From the NCBI GenBank assembly GCA_027475525.1, contig JAMWFC010000116.1, forward strand, positions 372,001-436,000: a stretch of DNA of 64,000 bases. Reading direction: 5' to 3'. The notes beneath the pieces are model-generated. The model searched no databases. It had not been told where the DNA came from and saw only the letters and a program-made list of their open reading frames with translations. The position numbers and the translations under genes were made by a program. Source of the DNA: Macrolepiota albuminosa (taxonomy: Eukaryota; Basidiomycota; Agaricomycetes; Agaricales; Agaricaceae). Positions 1 through 11,041 of the stretch are shown piece after piece; position 1 is the stretch's first letter, and each line of letters opens with the position of its first letter.

Positions 1-1218
1 ATGTGGTTCAACTAGCTTGAATTACTCCCAAATATATCTAAACATGGTCACATGACTTTGTTTATATTTCCACATGCAACTTACTCTTTATTTCTGAGTA
101 AAATAATGATAAACCTGGAAAATTAGATATGCTCAAAAAACTGTCCCAATGAGTGAATATTTTAAAATGGCTATTGCTCTATCAGTTTTGATTTAAATTA
201 CATAAAGTTAGGTTTGCTTTGTAGCCACAATGCCATGGTATTTTACATGATTTAATCAGGATTTTAAGTACTTCCTGTCCTTCATGCCAATGTCATCTTT
301 CAAAAAGTATGAAACATTGGGACAGTTTTTTGAGCCACTGTATATGAGATTAGTTGATCTCTTAAAATTCCAGATGTTGAAACTTCCAACCATTTTGAAA
401 GCTGTAACCAATGATCAGTCAGTGGGCAACACCTTAACAGTATGTGGGCCACAATAATTAAATAAAATGTGATGCAACACACTGCAGACTTTGAAATCTA
501 ATCAATGTTTAATCATACATTGTCATGCTCAGACACTTTGGATCTACATAACATCTCTTATATGCCCTCATGAATCCTGGAAACTCTGGTGGCAGTATGT
601 TCAATGATACTTAAATCTGGAGCTGTTTGAATCCATTTTTCTCATTTTTCTAGTCTTGTTGCCTACATTGCAATCAGGATGTAGCTCAATCTCTTTGTTT
701 CTTTAGTGAAATAGGTTTTATTAGTATAAATATAAGATACTGTGCAAAGGATCAGTGGCTATATGTCTGTGATCTCTTAAAATTGCATATTTTGAAACTC
801 TCGACCATTTTGAAAGCCAATGATAGTATGAATTGGGTTCATTCTATTTTGGCCTGCAATAAATTGTGTTGAGGAATGCCTCGTCCGAATCATATGATAT
901 GTTTTTCTTTTATTTCTCTCTCTATTTTCTTATTTTATTCTACACTGTGCCGACGTCGACGTGCACCGCTTGATGTGGGGCGCGATCGGTATTTGTGTCA
1001 CTTTACTTACAAACCTTACATATTTTCAGATAGATAACTATGATATACAAAAACGCGAGCCCTCAGTCAACAACATATCTTTGGAGTGACTGAGGGTAAG
1101 CAATTCTACCTACACTTACGTATAAATCGACTTATCATACTCTGTAGACTTATACCATAACTCTACAAATTGTTAGTTTCTGAAGTGTCTTTTCATACTA
1201 CATACTTCTTATATGATG
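1..1218. other. AT-rich stretch without a supportable gene
   Basis: No reading frame here has recognisable domains. The stretch holds a perfect 21-bp inverted repeat (131-151 against 315-335) and a degenerate direct repeat of about 47 bp (356-402 and 771-817). It ends at a run of Ns. It may be old mobile DNA downstream of the LINE, but nothing identifies it. Confidence 0.6.
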
Positions 1219-1318
1219 NNNNNNNNNNNNNNNNNNNNNNNNNNNNNNNNNNNNNNNNNNNNNNNNNNNNNNNNNNNNNNNNNNNNNNNNNNNNNNNNNN
1301 NNNNNNNNNNNNNNNNNN
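1219..1318. other. assembly gap (100 N)
   Basis: Exactly 100 N characters, the usual placeholder for a scaffold gap of unknown size. It cuts the LINE ORF2 on its right, so the true distance to the sequence on the left is unknown. Confidence 0.98.
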
Positions 1319-2311
1319 GAAGCCGTTACGTCTTTCGTGGACTGATAGTTCGAGGTCTGTTTTGTGGCTCCTCCCCATCTCCATGAGTGTTTTCATAAGT
1401 TTGGCGTCTTTGGTTAGCAGGGCCGGCATAGCATATCTACCTTTCCCTAGGTAGGGCTGTTTTGGGTGCATGAGTGTCATTTGGACCATAGCATGGTCGG
1501 TGTTTATAGCAGTTCGTCTAATTTGCCAGTTCCAGCTGAACGGTATAAGGTCGTCTTTTATATATATACGATCAATCCGGGATTGGATGGGTCTATTCTG
1601 CATCTGGAAAGTGAAGTCCAGCGTCGTTGGGTTTTCTCTACGCCACCCGTCTGCTAGGTCGAGACGAGATTTGAGGTTGACAAGGGCGTTGACGTTTTCG
1701 GTTGGATCTACATGGGCAGGCAGGCGGTCTATGGCCTCCTCAACCATATTTGTGTCCCCCAGAACTATGCTTGGCTTCAGCATGAGGGGTCTAGTCTTCC
1801 AGTGCGTTCCCATGCTTTTCCAAAATGTTGCGTTCTTTCGAGGGTCGTTCGGGGCATATACGTTGACTATACTCATTGTGGAGTTGTCGTGCCAGGGTAC
1901 TTCAATTACTAGTGCCCTTCCTGGCTCTAGAATTCGGTGCCGTGTCTCAGACCATTTTACAGTGCTTTTGTTCAGCGCGAAGGCTACTCCTTTGGCATTA
2001 GGTCTATTCGGATCCAAGCTTGATACGAAGTGTATCTGCCTGTCGAATAATTTGTTCAGTTCCTCCGTATTTAACGTATCAAGGTGTGTTTCTTGGATCG
2101 CTAATATGTCTATATTATTTTCCCTCATTATTTGACGTATGCAGTACCATTTTTGGCGTGTGGACTGTGTCCCGCCGCCTTTGATGTTCAAGGAGGCTAT
2201 CGTGAATGCTCCTCTCCTATTTCGGCCTCCCATCTTTGTTCTCGGGGGGGGAGGTGTTTCCCCGTCTGAACCCACCTCGCCTGTACAGACTTCATCACTC
2301 TCCGTCTGCAC
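1319..2311 (-). CDS. LINE ORF2, apurinic-type endonuclease domain (partial)
   Basis: About 330 residues before the gap. The order of motifs is that of an APE-like endonuclease/exonuclease/phosphatase fold: an N-terminal SLNIKG, then AIQETHLD (catalytic Glu), VNVYAPND, VLGDTNM, the SRIDRIYI segment and finally NTDHAMV, equivalent to the SDH motif. In LINEs this domain nicks the target DNA to prime reverse transcription. The frame is open up to the Ns, so the reverse transcriptase is lost only to the assembly gap as far as can be seen. The first ATG shown is at 2311; translation may begin upstream, since LINE ORF2 starts are often ambiguous. Confidence 0.82.
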
Positions 2312-2700
2312 CTGCGTTTGGGTAAGCCGCGCTCCATCGCCGATCCCTCCCAGGCCGTCCTCGGGGCCCTGGTCGATGGTATGGCCGTAGGCCTCTCCTG
2401 CCTGGGCGGGGAGGTAACCGTCGCCGTAGTTGTCAACCGTGTTTAATAAAAATGTATTCGTTGTGTCAGGTTAGGGTGTTGGGTAATGTCTGCGATAAAC
2501 GGAGACTTAGGTAGGGCTGCTACCCACGGCACTACCCACGTGAAAACGTTGCCGCCCAAGCACTTCCCAGTTTGGTCGGGGAGCTTAACTAAGATTACCT
2601 GACGTCCTTGGACGCAGTAAATTCATCTTAGTTTCCAGGCTCAGGGTGAGGGGAGTCATTATACGATTTAGATGTAAGCTGGCAACATGTCTACGTAAAA

Positions 2701-4242
2701 TTACCAACGATCAGAGTTGCTTTCAGGATGGTTGGGGAATCTACCCCCGTATCCCCTGCCTCTTCCTCTAGAGTATCCTCGCCGGCCTCGTTGGTCATTT
2801 TGTGAGCGGTTTGAGTGTGCGAATTCTGCCGTCTCCTCGAGTTCTTTGCCTTCGTTTGCCATCCAGCCTTCAAGGTCGGAGTAGGGGCAATTGAAGAGTT
2901 CATGATCCGCTCCCTTGCATTTAAAACAGTGTAAGCGCCTCTCTTCCGCTACTAGGGTAGCGCATCCAAAGTCCATGTCTGCAAAGGTAGTGTTTCGGAG
3001 GCTTTGCAATAAGAGGAAGTAGCTCGGCCACGTTATATTCGGGTATCGCCTGAAGTAGAGATTCCACAGGGATTTGCGAACCAGTTGTTTCCTCGGGGGG
3101 TTAGCTAGGACCTCGGGCTTGGAGTGACGTATCTCGATAGTTGACACAATCTCTGCCGCTGGTTCCATGTCGTGTTGGGACGTAGTGTCACCTACGAGCC
3201 TGCTTTTCACCGCTGCTATGAATGCGTCATCGGATAGCAGGGTCTCGTGGACTATGCGCGTTACTTCCTCTTCCGATTCCCGAATGGTGACGTCGTCCCT
3301 GACGCTGAGCGAGAATCCTTCGATGGTACACAGGAATCTGGGGACAGGTGGGGTGTATGGTAAGAAGAAAGCGGTCATCTCCGATGTTGATATAACGTTG
3401 TTGTTTAACATTATCTCGTATGCGCGCTCAGATACGTTAGAGACCAGGAAATGGTAGGGGGGTTTCTGACGTTCGAACCTGGGCGCCGAAGCAAGGGGCT
3501 TCTCCTGCTGGGGGGAGGATAGCCTCGCTCTCTCCCCAGTCATTTTCAAGATCAGCGCTTTCATGTTCTCGCTCGTAATCACTAGGTCGTCCAACTTGCT
3601 GCCCTGCCAGCTCCGGACCCAGAGTTTGGGTTCCGGGTAGTTGTCGAAATGTGCCCTTTGTTCTGGTCGTAGATTATACCACGGGGGGGTGGACAGGTGT
3701 ACTTCTGGGAAGCCTCCGACCGGTGCCTGGGTCCTGATCAAACCGGTAGGGAGTCTCGGTGGGGTTCTGCCCTTCTGTGTTGTGTGTGGGGGGTTAGGAG
3801 CCTGCCCCGTATGTGGAGTTTGCAGGGGATCAAGTCCTGGTTCCTCGGTTTGACGAGTGGTAGCTAACTTCGTCCTTCTTATGATCCAGGCCGGGTCTGA
3901 GGCCTTTACCCCTCCGTTCGAGGATCGGGGGGTGCCGTCCAGCTGCGCGTTTGGGGATGGGGAGGGTGAGTCGTGGTCTACCATGGTCGTGTCCCCTTCC
4001 CCATCCTGCTGCCATTCCTCAGGCATTTCCGCGATGTGGGTCGTCGTTTCACTAGCAGGTAGGATGGGTGTCGGGGGAGATGTGAAGGACATGGTAGGTT
4101 CGGCCTCCGGTTCCTCCACGTTGGGGGAGGGGTCAGCTGCCGTGTTCCTCCTCTTCTTATCGTGACGACGTACCCCGGTCTGTTTCTCTGGGCTTGCTTG
4201 CTGCAGCCTTTTCTTAGCTTCGTCGGGAGGTGGGGTAGGCAT
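2701..4242 (-). CDS. LINE ORF1, gag-like protein with CCHC zinc knuckle
   Basis: A 513-residue open frame. The first ~200 residues are Pro/Ser/Thr-rich and low in complexity. The middle part is more structured, and near residue 440 there is one zinc knuckle, CFKCKGADHELFNC (C-x2-C-x4-H-x4-C), followed by an Arg/Gly-rich tail. This is the usual make-up of a Tad-like ORF1, an RNA-binding nucleocapsid-like protein. It lies directly upstream of ORF2 on the same strand, with about 390 bp between the two frames. The start at 4242 is the first ATG of the open frame. The frame is intact. Confidence 0.75.
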   Translation of the reverse strand: MPTPPPDEAKKRLQQASPEKQTGVRRHDKKRRNTAADPSPNVEEPEAEPTMSFTSPPTPILPASETTTHIAEMPEEWQQDGEGDTTMVDHDSPSPSPNAQLDGTPRSSNGGVKASDPAWIIRRTKLATTRQTEEPGLDPLQTPHTGQAPNPPHTTQKGRTPPRLPTGLIRTQAPVGGFPEVHLSTPPWYNLRPEQRAHFDNYPEPKLWVRSWQGSKLDDLVITSENMKALILKMTGERARLSSPQQEKPLASAPRFERQKPPYHFLVSNVSERAYEIMLNNNVISTSEMTAFFLPYTPPVPRFLCTIEGFSLSVRDDVTIRESEEEVTRIVHETLLSDDAFIAAVKSRLVGDTTSQHDMEPAAEIVSTIEIRHSKPEVLANPPRKQLVRKSLWNLYFRRYPNITWPSYFLLLQSLRNTTFADMDFGCATLVAEERRLHCFKCKGADHELFNCPYSDLEGWMANEGKELEETAEFAHSNRSQNDQRGRRGYSRGRGRGYGGRFPNHPESNSDRW

Positions 4243-5472
4243 GCTATTGCCAGGAGTTCGATGGGGCCTTTATTTGTTTATGGCTTTTGTGGGGATTGCC
4301 TCGTGTTTGTGGGTTGGAAATAGTTTAGTCCCCGGGGCATTCATGTGTTATCGGCGTATGTACCTTTGCCGGAGTGGGCTCCGTGTCGGGTACAGAGGTA
4401 GATTTTCGCTGCCCGTGCATTTGGGATTGGGTGGCCTTTTCTGTGAGGAGGCGCCTTTCTGTTTGGGGGGGGGCCCTCGTATTGATCTTCCTGCTGTGGC
4501 AGGACCTCTGTCAGAGGTTTGGGATGTAAGGGGAGGGCGTGCCGGCGGGTCAGGCGCGGCCGCAGCAACCAGTGTCAGTGGTGCTCATCGTGGTAATAGA
4601 TCAAGGGGCCCCCGCCGGAAAGCGTTCTTCGCATGTTGAAAGCACCGCATTGATCTTAACGTTCTCGTTGAACATGACGAGGCCAAGTTTTTGGAATGAA
4701 TTTCGTCATTTGTGGAACCTCTATGAAGGGTCTTTTCTTTTAATTTTGGCTATATACAGATTGGAATTGGAGCATTTCTCATATGTGCTCCTACTAGAGG
4801 CAGGTCGCGTTGTCGGATGCAAAATTTATGGCAAAACATACCAATCGAAAACATACCAATCGAAAACATGCCGTGGGCAACTGAATTGATATCGCGCTTA
4901 AAACTCAATGATCATTCATCGATGGGCGAGCTTACAGGATGTGTTTCCACGACCTCCAGATTGTTACGCGCTATCTTGACAGAACTGCTACATCATCATC
5001 TAGAACGCATCAAGAGCCTTACTCTTGACTCGCGAACCCTTGTCTCGCGAAATCACCATCGTCATCGAGACCCCACGAGCATACCAAATGGACGAAACTT
5101 TTTGCGGGCACCTCCGTAAGAGATCTGGCCCAGAAGATTGAGAGTGAATGTGATAACGAGTAGAAGAGCTCCTGCTTGACGCTCCCCTACAATCTCGTCT
5201 ATCGGAAGTACCCGTGGCCTACCTCTTTCCGAGTACGTCAAGGATGTCGAGTCCTCCGGATAGATCTCGTAGTGAAGTAACGAGATGTATGATGAGCAAT
5301 AATATCATACATAGATTTGACAGTTGCTGCCGGTAGCATAACTACACATGGTCTCTAATAAACAGGGCCAAATCTGGTATAACTGACAACTGTTTTTGAT
5401 CGCTGCCATCCAGCAGGGTTCGTTTCTAAGCTTTCTTCTTTTATCATCCTTCAAGATAACTGATAACCTCTA
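4243..5472. other. probable LINE 5' region followed by unassigned sequence
   Basis: 4243 to about 4650 lies directly 5' of LINE ORF1 (minus strand) and is G-rich on the plus strand, so it is probably the LINE 5' untranslated region. From about 4640 to 5119 there are plus-strand open frames of about 100 residues that I do not recognise, with a 14-bp unit repeated at about 4832-4870. The last part should include the coronin promoter; no clear TATA box was seen. Confidence 0.4.
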
Positions 5473-7348
5473 ATGTCGCGCTTTGTTCGAGCTTCCAAGT
5501 ATCGGTGAGCATTGAAATCAATACCGATGTATAACGTGTAGATAAACCAATGCTGGCGCGTCACAACGAATATAGCCATGTTTTCGGGCACCCGGCGAAG
5601 AAGGAATATGGTTATGAAAACGTCAAGGTCACCAGTAGTGCATGGGACACTAATTTTATCTCTGCTTCTGGAGTAAGATGCTCGATTAGAGAGAGGCTCC
5701 TGTGGTAAATGCTTACACGTTGACAGCAATACATCAGCGTCAACTGGAATGCGTCCGGCGGTGGTGCATTCGCCATACTACCCCTCCCATCTCCCTTCCA
5801 AACAGTACCAGGACTTCCTCAGAGGCTGCCTGACAACCTGCCGCTGGCACGTAGTCACACTGCTGCTGTGCTGGACACAGATTGGTCGCCGCACAATGAC
5901 TCAATCGTCGCTTCTTGTGGCGAGGATGGCAAGGTGATGATTTGGAAGGTTGAAGCACCCGTGTTTGAGGGTTGGGGTCAAGAGAATTGGGTTCCTCAGG
6001 ATTTTGACCCCGTTGCCCGCATCGAGGGATCTCCACGTAAGGTCGGTCAGGTTCTGTTCCATCCGACCGCTGCGAATGTCCTTGCAAGTGCTTCTGGAGA
6101 GCACACGGTCAAACTGTGGGATTTGGAAAATACTGAGGAGGCGAGGAGTATATTGACAGGCCACGGCGACGCGATTCAGAGTCTCTCCTTCAATCCAACG
6201 GGAACTCTACTGGCGACGACGTGTCGGGATAGGAAACTGAGACTGTTTGATCCTCGTGTGGGTGGCGAGGCGGTCCGCGTTGTGGATGGTCATGGTGGAA
6301 TCAAGGGATCTCGTGTAGTGTGGATGGGCGACCTTGACAAGATTGCGACGACTGGATTCAGTAAGATGTCAGATCGGCAAGTCGCGATTTGGGAGACGGG
6401 CGGCTTGGGTAACGTGAAAACGATTGTTCTTGATCAGTCCGCGGGTGTCGTTATGCCCTTCTGGTCTGATAACAATATCTTGTTCCTTGCTGGCAAAGGG
6501 TATGCATCGTGTTACGTCTCTGATATATCAACAGCTCATGTCCTTCAGTGACGGCAACATTCGATACTACGAATACGAGTCAGACACCCTTCATGCTCTA
6601 TCAGAGCATAAATCAAGCGAACCCCAGCGTGGCATGTGCTTCTTGCCCCGCCGGGCTCTTAACGTTGGAGAGTGTGAGATTGCCCGGGCCTACAAGGTTC
6701 AGGGCTCCTCCATCGAGCCCATCGCCTTCATTGTTCCTCGAAGAGTAAGCTTCCTGTTCAATTCCGCTTTTGGCACTATTACTGACATACGTCAGGCTGA
6801 ATCCTTCCAGTCCGATATCTTCCCACCAGCACCCTCATCCGAGCCCTCACTCTCTGCCAGCGAGTTCTTCGCCGGGAAAATTGCTCCTCGCAACGTTGTC
6901 GATCTCTCCTCAGGCGCGAACTTCGCTTCCTCTTTGCCACCTCCTACGGTTCCTACAGCAACCCCTACTGTTTCAGCCCCACCTCCGGTGCCCGCTGTGG
7001 CTCGGTCTAACTCGTATAATACCCCAGCGGTTTCACCAGTGATGCCTAAGCAAGAACCTACATCATTAGCTCAGGCCTCTCCTGAACCTACTCCCATTGC
7101 GTCTGTAGTCGAGACGAAGAGGGCACAGGCGACTGATACTGACGTGTGTTTTTGTTTTCACCCTTCAGTCGTCTACTAAAGCTTTCCCTCTTGTCCTATT
7201 GTAGTCGGCGTTGAAGGAGGAGAATGCACGCCTTGCTAGTGAGCTTCGAGAGGCACGTGAGAAGATTAGGAATCTAGAATTGCTGGTTGAGAGCATCCGT
7301 GCCAATTCACGAAAGGCAGCTGAAATGCTTCAGACCGCCCTACACTAA
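5473..7348 (+). CDS. crn1: coronin, actin-binding WD40 protein
   Basis: Six exons can be placed: 5473-5504, 5576-5672, 5727-6499, 6549-6744, 6796-7143 and 7205-7348, all with GT/AG introns of 49-71 bp. The protein starts MSRFVRASKYRHVFG, the signature N-terminus of coronins. WD40 blades follow, for example HNDSIVASCGEDGKVMIWKV, and HPTAANVLAS before the repeat ending VKLWD. The coronin-specific stretch after the propeller is present (FLPRRALNVGECEIAR). A Pro/Ser/Thr-rich linker leads to a C-terminal coiled coil (EENARLASELREAREKIRNL). Coronin bundles actin and regulates the Arp2/3 complex at cortical actin patches. The gene looks intact and is free of 77-bp duplications. The next gene lies 416 bp downstream on the same strand. 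Confidence 0.95.
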
Positions 7349-7764
7349 GTTGAATGTAACATGTAAATGCACAGGTACAGGGAAACCCTTGGAAATGTTT
7401 CTTTGAACCCGCAATTTTTGTATATCCTACCTTTCTATATATCTTCCTTTTTGTCGGAGTTCATGCACGACATAGACAAATGACTGGTCATTGCATCTTT
7501 GTTATTTGATGGATCTCAAGCCAGGAACTCTACGATGCAGGTTCTTTGTCTATTTTACGTCTTTAGACATAGGTCCAGAAGCTAGCTTCAGCGTGACGCT
7601 CTCGTGATAGCTGACGCGTTACGGCTGCTCACGTGACCGACTTCCGAGGCCCGACAAATGGACACAAATAGGGACATTTTCTGTCAAAAACAGTCATGGC
7701 CATGTCGTGGCTATCTCTTCTGCATCCAGAATTAACGACCTAAGTCATTCTCTGATGTTCAAGC
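7349..7764. other. intergenic region between coronin and SNM1-like gene
   Basis: 416 bp without a gene. It should hold the coronin 3' end and the promoter of the next gene. No TATA box or repeat stands out. Confidence 0.6.
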
Positions 7765-10700
7765 ATGCCACCTGGGACCCCATTTGACTCATTTGTGCTT
7801 CCATATCGCATTCGGGTCGATAATTTTACTTCGAACACTCGAGATAATTCACCAGCTTTACATTTACTCACACACACTCATTCCGACCACATTGTTGGTT
7901 TATCGGCCCAATCGTTTGGGTATAAAGTCATTTGTTCACGAGATGCGAAAGAGATGCTTCTACGACATGAAGTATACGCGGAGAGGGAATTACATGATCA
8001 AGATTACAGAGTACAAAGGACCAGGACGTTCGCACATTTGAAAGTAGATCCTACATTAGGGCCAGATGGAACAGTCTCTTACTCAGGCAGCCGTGACCTC
8101 CTGGTGGGTTTCCTCATGCTATTCATGATTTCGTCTGATCATGCCTGCGCATTTATTTCATCAGGAAACGCTTCCTCTACACACGCCCACGAAGTACGAA
8201 CTTTCGAATGAAGAGTCTGTGACAATCACTTTGCTTGATGCAAATCATTGCCCTGGAGCTGTCATGTAAGTGTGCAGCTTGTCGATGGGCGGATGAATCT
8301 TTCATTCCCATCAGGTTTTTGATCGAAGGTCCTCAAGGCGCAATACTTCACACGGGAGACTTTAGAGCGGAACCGTGGTTTCTGGAAAGCGTGACACGGA
8401 ACCCTTATCTTCAATCTTATCTTGCTTCCCCGACGCAGAATAGCAGTGGTAGAACGATTACCAGAACATTAAAAGCCATATATCTCGATACCGCCAGCGT
8501 CCTCTCAAGACTATCTGTTCCAACAAAGGTATCCTCACAGTACATATATATTCCTGCTTTGTTTCTGACATTCTTGTATAGGACAAGGCGACGTCTGGCT
8601 TGACTGAATTGATGAAAATGTTTCCAGATACCGTGTATTTCTTTATCAACACCTGGACATGGGGTTACGAAGACGTTCTCAAAGCTATATCTCGCACATT
8701 CAGCAGCCCAGTTCGTTGCCTATTCAGACTCCTCGTACGTGTGGCTAATTACTGGACTCTAACTGTAGATCCATGTCGACAGGTACAAGTACGCTGTATA
8801 CCATCACACGTCTGACCCCTTTCTACGTTCTATCCTAACTCAAGATCCTTCTTGTACCCGTTTTCATGCCTGTGAAAGGTTTCACCGATGTGAGTATGTG
8901 GCCGTCGACGATGAATCATGGCAATCACAATATAACACCACGAGCCACCTGGGAAAACGAGTCGTATACGTCAACCCTGTCAGCATGGGAAGCCAGAGCT
9001 GGGATTTGTATATCAGGGAAACGAAGGACCGCCTGTCCAAAGGCGAGGAGGTTAGCAATCTGGTATGAACTTGACAATCTTTACGGAAAACATCTTCTAA
9101 CAGTTCTCACTTAAAGCTCGTTCCTTTGTCACGCCACTCTCCACTCGACGAACTTCGTAAATTTGTTGCTTTATTCCGGCCTCATCGCATAATTCCCAAC
9201 ACGCTTGACCCTCACTTACGTGGATTTGACTGGGCCGCGATCGACTGCATGTTTGCCGATTGCCTCCATCCTAACCCTAGTGCAGCTGACTTGCCCGTTC
9301 CTGAGCTTGATCTCATTAGTCTTGCCAAGGATACGATAGATGAAGACGTGTATGTGAAGAATCTCATTGGAGAAGGCGCTACTGCAGCTGCTGAGCGATG
9401 GGCGGATAAGTATCATTTCCGTAAGAAACTCGATATTCTGAGCGAGTACTTGGAACGTGATATCTACGACAAGATGGCGCGTATCTTCGGTCTGCCCCGT
9501 AGGCCTATGCGATTACCGTCTCCAAAGGTCTCCGTCCCCTCTCTGCCGAGGAGAAAGGGGAAAGAAAGGGCCGTTGATAGCGAAGACGAGACGGACAATG
9601 GATACAGTGACGATGAGCGAGGGAAGACGGCGCACCAGCTGTTCGCAAGCATCGCAGGTATTGAAGGAAGCATGGAGCATATCTGGTGGGTTTCGTCACC
9701 GATGCCATCTCAGGACGAAACGGGCCAGTGTGATGTCCCAGAACTTGCGCCCATAGAGAAAGAGAATGCTCCCTCAAAGGTTGATCAACCTGGACCATCT
9801 GCTACTTGGACATTGCGCCTAACACCTCGGTCGTCACCTGTACGACCAAAGAAACGGAAGGTTGCTCCAGTCCTTATGAATGTGACTCCAATTAAGAAAC
9901 GGGGTCATAATGATCATGCCTTTCCTCTTACGCCTACACCTCACATTGCAAATAACCATTTTAAAGGACACAGTCTCGCTTCACCGATTGCTCTCTCATC
10001 TTCTCCTGTCGGACCTCCGATGTTCCTCATGGAAAACGCCGGAATACATGTTAATCAAAAAGAGAAAGACATGACGACTTTGCCCACAAAGCTTTCGACT
10101 CGTCGACTTCCTCCTTCCTCACCTCACCTCTACTTCTCATCTTCGTCTCCATGCGCGGAAGTTAATAAGGTTACTGGGAAGCGGAAGGGACCACAGATCC
10201 CAGCTGGCGATAGTCCATCGAGTATCAAGCTCATAGGAATCCCATATCCTTTAGCAAAAGTTAGACATCACAAGGGACAAGAAGATGTCCCAAGATTTGC
10301 AGAGTCTTTTGGCAAGCGCTTCACCCATATTGGTTCCCCGCAGCCAAGCACTCCTTCCCGCAAACGACACAAAGGACCGAATTCCAAACCTTGCGATGGA
10401 GTCACCAATCGTGCTTCCACTTCGCATGCAATAAACCCATCCTCCAGCCGCCGTAGTCAACTCCGAAAACAGCGGCTGCGCATTGCTGAACGGCTGGTGG
10501 AAGCGCGTCCAGACCATCCTCCAGCCGCCGTAGTCAACTCCGAAAACAGCGGCTGCGCATTGCTGAACGGCTGGTGGAAGCGCGTCCAGATCTTATGGAT
10601 CCTCTTTACGCCGTGAAGCGAACTAGGTTGCTTGCGCGTTCGGTTGGCAGCCCCAGTTTTCAACTTCAACCTCATGCAATATCTGGGAAGGATGAGTCGC

Positions 10701-10870
10701 AAACCAATATCAAGGACGGAACGGTGGCGTCATTCGAGATTGTTGACGATGACGATGAGGGCGTGGATTGGAATCGGAGTAGAGAACTTGCGGCAGCTCT
10801 GAAAGCCGATGTTTTAAAGGGCAGGCGACTCATGTTACCCGCCTTGGCTTGCGTAGAAAGCAACGACTAG
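7765..10870 (+). CDS. SNM1/PSO2/Artemis-like metallo-beta-lactamase DNA nuclease
   Basis: Exons placed by GT/AG and frame: 7765-8103, 8165-8265, 8315-8528, 8582 to 8708 or 8733, 8769-9062 and 9117-10870. The metallo-beta-lactamase motifs are in order: THTHSDHI (HxHxDH metal site), LLDANHCPGAVM and ILHTGDFR. A DRMBL-type region (IHVDRYKYAVYHH, later VVYVNPVS) and the segment LDELRKFVALFRPHRIIPN follow, as in fungal SNM1/Artemis relatives. These enzymes process DNA ends and interstrand crosslinks in the nucleus. The long C-terminal part is Ser/Pro/Lys-rich and probably disordered. A 77-bp tandem duplication at 10437-10590 shifts the frame to a stop at 10616. Without one copy the frame runs on to the stop at 10870, so I take the longer gene as real. 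Which paralogue this is (Pso2, Artemis or Apollo) is not settled. Confidence 0.85.
10437..10590. repeat. 77-bp tandem duplication
   Basis: Copies 10437-10513 and 10514-10590 are identical; they shift the SNM1-like frame. Confidence 0.97.
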
Positions 10871-11041
10871 ATTGTATTGACTATTCATGCTCAAAGGTTT
10901 TCTCCCTGTACTGTACAAGTTGTATTGACTATCTTAAACGGACTTGTGTAAAAATACAAACACCCAACAAGAACTGCACATGATATGTCATGTTAATCTA
11001 CTTAGTACTTTGAAAGTACTGTGAATCTACACCACACGATG

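Larger units (their letters stand above)
1319..4242 (-). mobile_element. Tad-like non-LTR retrotransposon (LINE), 5' part
   Basis: Two minus-strand reading frames in the order gag-like ORF1 (2701-4242) then ORF2 endonuclease (1319-2311) give the layout of a Tad-clade LINE. The copy runs into the 100-N gap before the reverse transcriptase, so the 3' half is not visible. A related but different copy lies at 59988-64000; both share the endonuclease motif RPIQSRIDRIYIK. Confidence 0.8.

Noticed and set aside
1193..2135. plus-strand frames over the LINE, for example the 221-residue frame at 1470-2135
   Set aside because: They are antisense to the endonuclease and have no recognisable motif.
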